Below are positions 40,701 to 44,506 of a DNA stretch of 44,506 bases, in pieces (position 1 is the stretch's first letter; each line of letters begins with the position of its first letter). A program made the translations under genes and the position numbers. The notes beneath the pieces were generated by a model. That model saw only the letters and a list, made by a program, of their open reading frames with translations. It did not search any database and was not told the origin of the DNA. This DNA comes from a virus. The stretch is taken from the IMG/VR virus record IMGVR_UViG_3300040801_003302, positions 1-44,506 of that record; one strand, 5' to 3'.

Positions 40701-41029
40701 GGTTTCTTTCTCCGCTGGTCTTGAGCGAGTGCTTTGAGGGTTCTACCTTTTAGTTCCCCAAGACATTTCTTGCAAAACAGTTCGTCACCTGCTTCATCAA
40801 ACCCGGAAGCATGTTTGAGAAAAAAGCGGTACTGCTGCTTGGATTTGATGGCAAAAGTGACATGCGCTCCTTTCCATGCTTCTGCGCAAGTTGCATTTAA
40901 ATGAAGCGAAGATACGACCGCGTTTTTGACTGCGTCGTTAAATGTTACTAACGAGTTCTTACCTCCCCAGTAACTAGAGGTAAAGCGAAAGCGTACGTAA
41001 ACATGCGGAAAGTCGTATCTTTGGGCCAT
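40697..41029 (-). CDS. Hypothetical protein (110 aa) with a C-x2-C pair
   Basis: It starts at ATG 41029 behind AAAGGAG; the longer frame to 41089 lies in a probable promoter region. It is a basic beta-rich protein with one C-x2-C (LFCKKCLGEL) near the C-terminus and another Cys mid-protein, so partial zinc binding is possible. The tail LKALAQDQRRKKP is duplicated downstream. It is the first gene after the inverted-repeat region at 41040-41150. Confidence 0.6.
   Translation of the reverse strand: MAQRYDFPHVYVRFRFTSSYWGGKNSLVTFNDAVKNAVVSSLHLNATCAEAWKGAHVTFAIKSKQQYRFFLKHASGFDEAGDELFCKKCLGELKGRTLKALAQDQRRKKP
40701..40740 (-). repeat. 40-base direct repeat, copy B
   Basis: The partner of the copy at 40478-40517. 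It forms the end of the 110-residue gene and the ribosome site of the 58-residue gene. The 58-residue gene lies between the copies, so one duplication or insertion event created the arrangement. Confidence 0.85.
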
Positions 41030-41039
41030 TAGATTCTCC

Positions 41040-41150
41040 TTTAAAATCAAGCATCTCGAATGTTTATTATATAAAAATCCAAGATACACACATTAAGTTG
41101 TGTGTTAAGTAGATTAATGTACGTTTTGTTTCGAGATGATTGATTTTAAA
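41040..41150. repeat. 21-bp inverted repeat enclosing a second hairpin
   Basis: The arm 41040-41060 (TTTAAAATCAAGCATCTCGAA) pairs with 41130-41150, with one mismatch. Between them, ACACACA (41086-41092) pairs with TGTGTGT (41099-41105) around TTAAGT, which itself recurs at 41105-41110. The 140-base gap is AT-rich and holds no gene. It may be a promoter-operator, RNA processing site or replication-related cruciform. Confidence 0.75.
41066..41071 (-). promoter_or_regulatory. Candidate -10 element (TATAAT) for the gene at 41029
   Basis: On the minus strand the sequence TATAAT matches the sigma-70 -10 consensus exactly, about 37 bases upstream of the ATG at 41029. No convincing -35 hexamer lies 16-18 bases upstream, so this is weak support only. 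Confidence 0.3.
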
Positions 41151-41171
41151 AGGGTTTATTTACGTGATTAG

Positions 41172-41414
41172 TTACACAGCACGAAGAAACATAGCTACTA
41201 TTGCTTGCTCTGTTGTAGGGTGCAGTTCAGACGAGCGGACTCTACGTGCAAGGCGCCGGTACTGGACAGAAGTGTGATTCATCGTACTGAAGTCTTCGAG
41301 GCGATCTAGCGTTCTAGCAAAATGAGTTGCAAGATCCTCCATATCCTGAGGATCACCAGTTTCACTCACTCGCTGTACGCGGTCTTGAAAGTTCGATGTT
41401 GTTGTTGCTCTCAT
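41172..41414 (-). CDS. Hypothetical protein (80 aa)
   Basis: It starts at ATG 41414 behind GAGCAGCTCA and overlaps the preceding gene by 53 bases. It is an Arg-rich soluble helical protein (RLARRVRSSELHPTTEQAI). It is the last gene before the inverted-repeat gap. No family is recognised. Confidence 0.5.
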   Translation of the reverse strand: MRATTTSNFQDRVQRVSETGDPQDMEDLATHFARTLDRLEDFSTMNHTSVQYRRLARRVRSSELHPTTEQAIVAMFLRAV

Positions 41415-41685
41415 TGAGCTGCTCCTTGAATTTGTAATGAGGCTGCATCAGATACGCCGAGGTTAGTTTGAAAAAAAGGGTCTTTCGGCATTCTTCGCAT
41501 TCGATTTTGCGGAGTCGTTTACGCGCAAGGCGCCTGGCAGCCTGAGTTTCAAGGTGAATCGTTACGTCGTGGACACGATTTGGGTGCGGCAAAAATGACG
41601 GTGCTTGGCAGCCTTGAAAGTGCCATTCAACGTTTGCCAAGTCCTGCCAGTGCCATCGCTTTTGAAATACGATTTCGCGTTTCAT
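41362..41685 (-). CDS. Hypothetical basic protein (107 aa) with C-x2-C
   Basis: The start at ATG 41685 is chosen because it overlaps the stop of the 31-residue frame upstream (ATGA); in-frame ATGs at 41700 and 41709 are alternatives. The protein is basic, with RRLARKRLRKIECEECRKTLFF suggesting a zinc knuckle or half-ribbon (C-x2-C). Its composition resembles the 110-residue protein at 40697-41029 (beta-rich first half, C-x2-C near the end), so the two may be distant paralogs. Confidence 0.55.
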   Translation of the reverse strand: MKREIVFQKRWHWQDLANVEWHFQGCQAPSFLPHPNRVHDVTIHLETQAARRLARKRLRKIECEECRKTLFFKLTSAYLMQPHYKFKEQLNESNNNIELSRPRTASE

Positions 41686-41777
41686 GAGTATTTGCGCCAT
41701 AGCAGCCAACTGATCGCCGCCACATAGGGCAACGCCAGCAGTACGTAGCTGAGGGGTTCAAAACGGTCGCGTCTCAT
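41682..41777 (-). CDS. Tiny membrane protein (31 aa)
   Basis: ATG 41777 overlaps the preceding TGA and its own TGA overlaps the next ATG. The product has a short charged start and one hydrophobic span (YVLLALPYVAAISWLLW) followed by Arg-Lys. Too small to assign, but the perfect stop-start joins on both sides support it. Confidence 0.5.
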   Translation of the reverse strand: MRRDRFEPLSYVLLALPYVAAISWLLWRKYS

Positions 41778-42172
41778 GATTCTTCGGCAAGCTTCTGCGC
41801 TTCGTACGCTTGGCGGATGGGATCGTTGTCGTAAAGTTCTTGAGCGATCGGCTCAATGCGGTTGCGAAACTCGAGAACAAAATCGCGAAGTTCTTCGGTG
41901 ACTGGTGCGGTGTCGTCGTTGCCATCAGCCAGGATTTCAACTTGATCAGCAAGCCAGTTGCCGTGTTGTTCGCGGGCACGTTCAGTCAGTTCACTGACCT
42001 TGTGCGGAATTCGATACACAAATGCGGTGAATTGGATGACAGCAGCGGCCGCGTCTTCGCAGACTTTGCGTACCATTTTCAGTTTGGCGCGACGTTGTGC
42101 AGCAGGATCTGGGCTAAGCACGTCAGCGAGAGTGCTCAGCAGGGCTTTGAGTTTTTCAGCGTCTTCGGACAT
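41774..42172 (-). CDS. Hypothetical helical protein (132 aa)
   Basis: It starts at ATG 42172 behind CAGGAGC. The product is almost wholly helical and acidic, with segments such as ALLSTLADVLSPDPAAQRR and ERAREQHGNWLADQVEIL. There are no Cys pairs, membrane spans or catalytic motifs. It may be a scaffold or regulatory protein. Confidence 0.6.
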   Translation of the reverse strand: MSEDAEKLKALLSTLADVLSPDPAAQRRAKLKMVRKVCEDAAAAVIQFTAFVYRIPHKVSELTERAREQHGNWLADQVEILADGNDDTAPVTEELRDFVLEFRNRIEPIAQELYDNDPIRQAYEAQKLAEES

Positions 42173-42189
42173 GAGTTTTGCTCCTGTAA

Positions 42190-42459
42190 TTACCCGGTGC
42201 CGTGGGCACCGAGTGTTTTTGATGTGTCGTCTGATGTGTCGTTTTCCGTATCAAGCTGGTAAGCAGCCTGTTCAATGACCACGACGGGGACTACTGAGAG
42301 TTCCTGGGCACGTCGAAGTCCTTCTTCGCTTGTGGGAGCTGACGCTACCCATGAGTTTTTGAAGCACTCTGCTTCCATGCGGGTAGCAGAAATTGAAGTC
42401 GGGCTGATACCATTCAGGCCTTTGACGCCCCAGAGGTGCACCAATTTGCTGTTAGACAT
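42190..42459 (-). CDS. Hypothetical protein (89 aa)
   Basis: The start is placed at ATG 42459, behind GGAAG; a longer frame to 42531 lies in the previous gene. The N-terminus (SKLVHLWGVKGLNGISPTS) looks ordered, and the C-terminus is acidic and Thr/Asp-rich. Function unknown. Confidence 0.5.
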   Translation of the reverse strand: MSNSKLVHLWGVKGLNGISPTSISATRMEAECFKNSWVASAPTSEEGLRRAQELSVVPVVVIEQAAYQLDTENDTSDDTSKTLGAHGTG

Positions 42460-42619
42460 TTTGATCTTCCATTTCGTCTTCGTATTCCTGGAGAGTGTCA
42501 CCGACGTAGTCTTCGAGTTCACGAAGACCATCGACAGTCTCGTACCAGGGCCTGGGTACTCTGAGCCAGTTTTCGATTGACTCAGTGATTTGTTCCATTG
42601 TTACGTCTTCTGTGTTCAT
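42452..42619 (-). CDS. Small acidic protein (55 aa)
   Basis: ATG 42619 overlaps the TGA of the upstream gene (ATGA), and the end overlaps the next start by 8 bases. It is very acidic, with more than a third Asp and Glu, and helical (LRELEDYVGDTLQEYEDEMED). It could mimic DNA or bind basic proteins, but this is only suggested by charge. Confidence 0.55.
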   Translation of the reverse strand: MNTEDVTMEQITESIENWLRVPRPWYETVDGLRELEDYVGDTLQEYEDEMEDQNV

Positions 42620-42834
42620 GTGATTTGTACCTGTTCGATGATTTCAGCGGCTCCGACTTCGCGAAGGTTATCGAGACATTCGTTGAGATTCTCGAAGTCT
42701 TCAGAAGAGTTACATAGCATGCGAAACTCGACTACGACCCCTAGGCCGGTACCCATTGGAAGTTTTGCTTCAATGAGTTCGTTGTAAAAGTTATCGACGT
42801 CCAAAGTGCGGATCGTGCTTTTTCGTGCGGTCAT
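42616..42834 (-). CDS. Hypothetical protein (72 aa)
   Basis: A small alpha/beta protein in ATGA overlaps at both ends. The middle (GTGLGVVVEFRMLCNSSEDFENLNECL) suggests a compact ferredoxin-like or swapped-hairpin fold. No motif is recognised. Confidence 0.55.
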   Translation of the reverse strand: MTARKSTIRTLDVDNFYNELIEAKLPMGTGLGVVVEFRMLCNSSEDFENLNECLDNLREVGAAEIIEQVQIT

Positions 42835-43769
42835 TTCAGGTGGTCCTCCCAGGTGTAATCCACCGTGTACTTCGATTGAATGTATCTCCAGTATTGATTC
42901 AGGAAATCAATTTGGTAATCCGCGAACGTCGCTACTGGGGAATCCTCGGGCAATGTGGCCCAGATGTACCCTTTTGTTTTTGGCGGACAGCGCATCTTGG
43001 CTAATCCGTAGTTACACATGATGCGGCCGTTGTAGTTCGCGTACTGTTGTTCGTAGGCCTTCAGGTCATAGAACGACGCAAACCACAAAGCTTGAATTGC
43101 AGTACGAGTTTGGCCAATGGGGACATCAAACGAAACTGTTCCGTCTCCGTGGTACGTACGAACACACTGATTCATGACGCCCGTCAAAGGAAGAGGTTGA
43201 GTCGTTTCTAACTTCTCCAGTATGTTGAGGATCGCGTAGCCAAGTGAGCCGTAAAGATCTTTGTGTCCTAGGTGGAGGTGCCAGGGATTGAAGCAGTTCT
43301 GATTACCACAGGCCGTGGTTTTGGGTAGCTTCATAAAGTGCTCGCGGATTGCAATCATCGTGGCTGGGTGTGCTGAGCGGCCTGCTACTGGGTAAACCCT
43401 GCGAGCGTAGTCGTCGATTTCATCCTGGCTTTTGTTGTGGACAAACGATCCGTTGGTAAACACGTGCCCTGCGTGCCATTCGGGTACTACCATCATTACA
43501 GCAGCACGCATCATTCTGCCTACCCTGTACGGGCCAAAGCGACTTGAGCGTCTACGCAAATGTGCTACTGAGTCTTTGATGCTGGAATGAAGCCAGCACG
43601 GCCCACGCCAAGGCTGTTTATGGGCAAGGGCATTCGTTTGGAGATCGTCATCAGCCAGTCGACATTCAGATAACAGTTTTACATAGGTATGAGGAAACTG
43701 TAGTTGTTTCTGCGACCGTTCAGTTTGCGTTGGGTGGACGGCTGATGGTGGTAGTTCGAATGGGAACAT
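42831..43769 (-). CDS. Putative DNA-binding protein with a degenerate HNH-like zinc loop (312 aa)
   Basis: It starts at ATG 43769, the first gene after the repeat-rich intergenic region. Around residues 155-175 it has ACGNQNCFNPWHLHLG, very like the C-x4-C-x-NP-x-HL loop of HNH endonucleases. The catalytic His normally just before the first Cys appears to be Ala or Thr, so nuclease activity is doubtful. The first 110 residues are Arg/His-rich, and the rest has many aromatic residues. As the promoter-proximal gene it could be a regulator or origin-binding protein; this is inference. An ATG-TAA start-stop pair lies between the ribosome site AAAGGAAAC and the ATG. Confidence 0.5.
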   Translation of the reverse strand: MFPFELPPSAVHPTQTERSQKQLQFPHTYVKLLSECRLADDDLQTNALAHKQPWRGPCWLHSSIKDSVAHLRRRSSRFGPYRVGRMMRAAVMMVVPEWHAGHVFTNGSFVHNKSQDEIDDYARRVYPVAGRSAHPATMIAIREHFMKLPKTTACGNQNCFNPWHLHLGHKDLYGSLGYAILNILEKLETTQPLPLTGVMNQCVRTYHGDGTVSFDVPIGQTRTAIQALWFASFYDLKAYEQQYANYNGRIMCNYGLAKMRCPPKTKGYIWATLPEDSPVATFADYQIDFLNQYWRYIQSKYTVDYTWEDHLK

Positions 43770-43801
43770 TTTTACATTGTTTCCTTTGCGTTGATGTTGC
43801 T

Positions 43802-44036
43802 GGGGGGTTGTTACGTTGAAACCTTGTAACCATGCGGCTTCTACTAGTTTATACCCTCTTTATTTTCTTTCTTATATAAACTACACAAGAAAGTAAAAAA
43901 GAAAAGAGTATATATAAAAGAGGGGGTATAGATTTTTTCACTTGGCGAGCAAAAACTTCTATTTTCGAAAGAATATGGCGGCACCAAAAATGGCTGCATC
44001 CCGCCATCCTAAAGGGTTTCAATGTAACGACCCCCC
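43802..44036. repeat. AT-rich region bounded by 22-bp inverted repeats
   Basis: 43802-43823 (GGGGGG-TTGTTACGTTGAAACC) is matched in inverted orientation by 44015-44036, with 20 of 22 bases alike. A second inverted pair lies inside: TATACCCTCTTT at 43850-43861 and AAAGAGGGGGTATA at 43917-43930. The centre is A/T-rich. A hairpin ATGGCGG/CCGCCAT (43975-43981/44001-44007) and the palindrome TTTCGAAA (43963-43970) lie to the right. The stretch 43770-44255 has no credible gene. It may be an origin, a bidirectional control region or a protein-binding array. Confidence 0.75.
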
Positions 44037-44040
44037 CTCT

Positions 44041-44075
44041 GTTATTTTTGTTAAATTTGTTAATTTTTGTTATTT
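44041..44075. repeat. Phased TTTGTTA repeats
   Basis: GTTA recurs at 44041, 44050, 44059 and 44069, and TTTGTTA at 44047, 44056 and 44066. The spacing is 9-10 bases, close to one helical turn. The tract is almost pure A/T with a single G per unit, as in DNA-unwinding elements or bent DNA next to origins. Confidence 0.5.
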
Positions 44076-44255
44076 AAACCTCTCTACTGGATTAAACACA
44101 GTACTACGTAACGTTTCTACTGGGTACAAGTTTGTTTATTTACATAATGGAGAAACGTTTTAATTATTAAAATTCAAAATCCGGGCAACATTTTCACTCT
44201 TAAGTCCTTGAAACTAAAAGACTTTTAAAACAATGGGAGAAGGGAGTTACGTAGG

Positions 44256-44292
44256 CAAAAAGAAAGGGCCATCGACATAACGTCGATGACCC
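44256..44292 (-). terminator. Intrinsic terminator of the rightmost gene
   Basis: On the minus strand, GGGTCATCGAC pairs with GTCGATGGCCC (one mismatch), with a GTTAT loop, followed by TTTCTTTTT. It lies 17 bases after the stop of the gene ending at 44309 and separates that gene from the repeat region. Confidence 0.85.
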
Positions 44293-44308
44293 TTCCTCAA
44301 GCCTTCTA

Positions 44309-44506
44309 TTAGTCGGCGTGACGCGCTTTCTCGTCGTTAAACAGCTTCAGGTCCGAAGCAGCGAGGAAAGCGTTGTTGCGCCAGTTCTCACTCATCTCAG
44401 TACCGACCTCGTACTGAGCGTAAAACTCGCGACATTTCGCGACGTCCTGCACGATCTTGCGCTCGACTGCTTCGAGGCACTTCACGTACGAGATCCGTGC
44501 TTCTTC
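44309..44506 (-). CDS. C-terminal part of an unknown protein (runs off the window edge)
   Basis: A continuous minus-strand frame from the window end to the TAA at 44311-44309 encodes 65 residues, followed directly by a second stop (TAG). It is helical and charged (LEAVERKIVQDVAKCREFYAQYE, then WRNNAFLAASDLKLFNDEKARHAD). The 5' end lies beyond the window. A strong terminator follows, so this gene ends its own transcription unit. No family can be named from this fragment. Confidence 0.7.
   Translation of the reverse strand, partial: EEARISYVKCLEAVERKIVQDVAKCREFYAQYEVGTEMSENWRNNAFLAASDLKLFNDEKARHAD

Noticed and set aside
43942-44163. 73-codon plus-strand frame in the repeat region
   Set aside because: It crosses inverted repeats and poly-A/T tracts, has no ribosome site and has a composition dictated by the AT-rich DNA.
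1-44506. CRISPR array, insertion sequence or integrase
   Set aside because: No regularly spaced repeats, no transposase or recombinase motif and no terminal inverted repeats of an insertion element were seen on either strand.

Overview
This window is part of a tailed double-stranded DNA bacteriophage genome. The evidence is a lysis cassette, a run of very large virion proteins (682, 749, 1058 and 2579 codons) and a phage replication set: family A DNA polymerase, AEP-type primase fused to an SF3 helicase, SNF2-type helicase, PD-(D/E)XK nucleases and a probable ssDNA-binding protein. Genes are tightly packed, with many ATGA, GTGA and TAATG stop-start overlaps. I see no integrase, repressor, capsid, portal or terminase gene here; the head genes probably lie outside. 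Giant internal-virion-like proteins and the absence of a recognisable tape measure or sheath favour a podovirus-like virion, but this is inference. The host cannot be named from the sequence, except that the lysozyme and holin imply a bacterium with peptidoglycan.

Layout. Positions 1-23580 read on the plus strand and hold late functions: the end of a tail-fibre-like protein, two tiny proteins, a virion-type metallopeptidase, a T4-type lysozyme, a coiled-coil membrane protein, a holin and a metallophosphoesterase. A 240-base hairpin- and terminator-rich gap follows, then the structural genes ending in the 2579-residue giant. Positions 23545-44506 read on the minus strand. Starting from the right end, this arm has an intergenic region of about 490 bases with inverted and phased AT-rich repeats (possible origin or control region), then small genes, a tRNA-Gln-like gene, a MazG/DUF5664-type nucleotide hydrolase, the primase-helicase, a four-gene MoxR/VWA block, a Cas4-like nuclease, the SNF2 helicase, DNA polymerase, an ssDNA-binding candidate, a VRR-NUC-type nuclease, and finally a glycosyltransferase-methyltransferase fusion behind an intrinsic terminator. 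The two arms converge at about 23.56 kb, where the coding ends overlap by 36 bases.

How it fits together. The minus arm looks like the early/middle DNA metabolism operon and the plus arm like the late operon. No RNA polymerase gene is visible here, so transcription probably relies on the host enzyme or on a gene outside the window. The most unusual parts are the MoxR-like ATPase / VWA-metallopeptidase module with two unassigned partners, the glycosyltransferase-methyltransferase fusion, an oddly built tRNA-Gln that shares bases with the stop of the preceding gene, a possible -1 slippage site joining metallopeptidase to lysozyme, and the repeat-rich 43.8-44.1 kb region.
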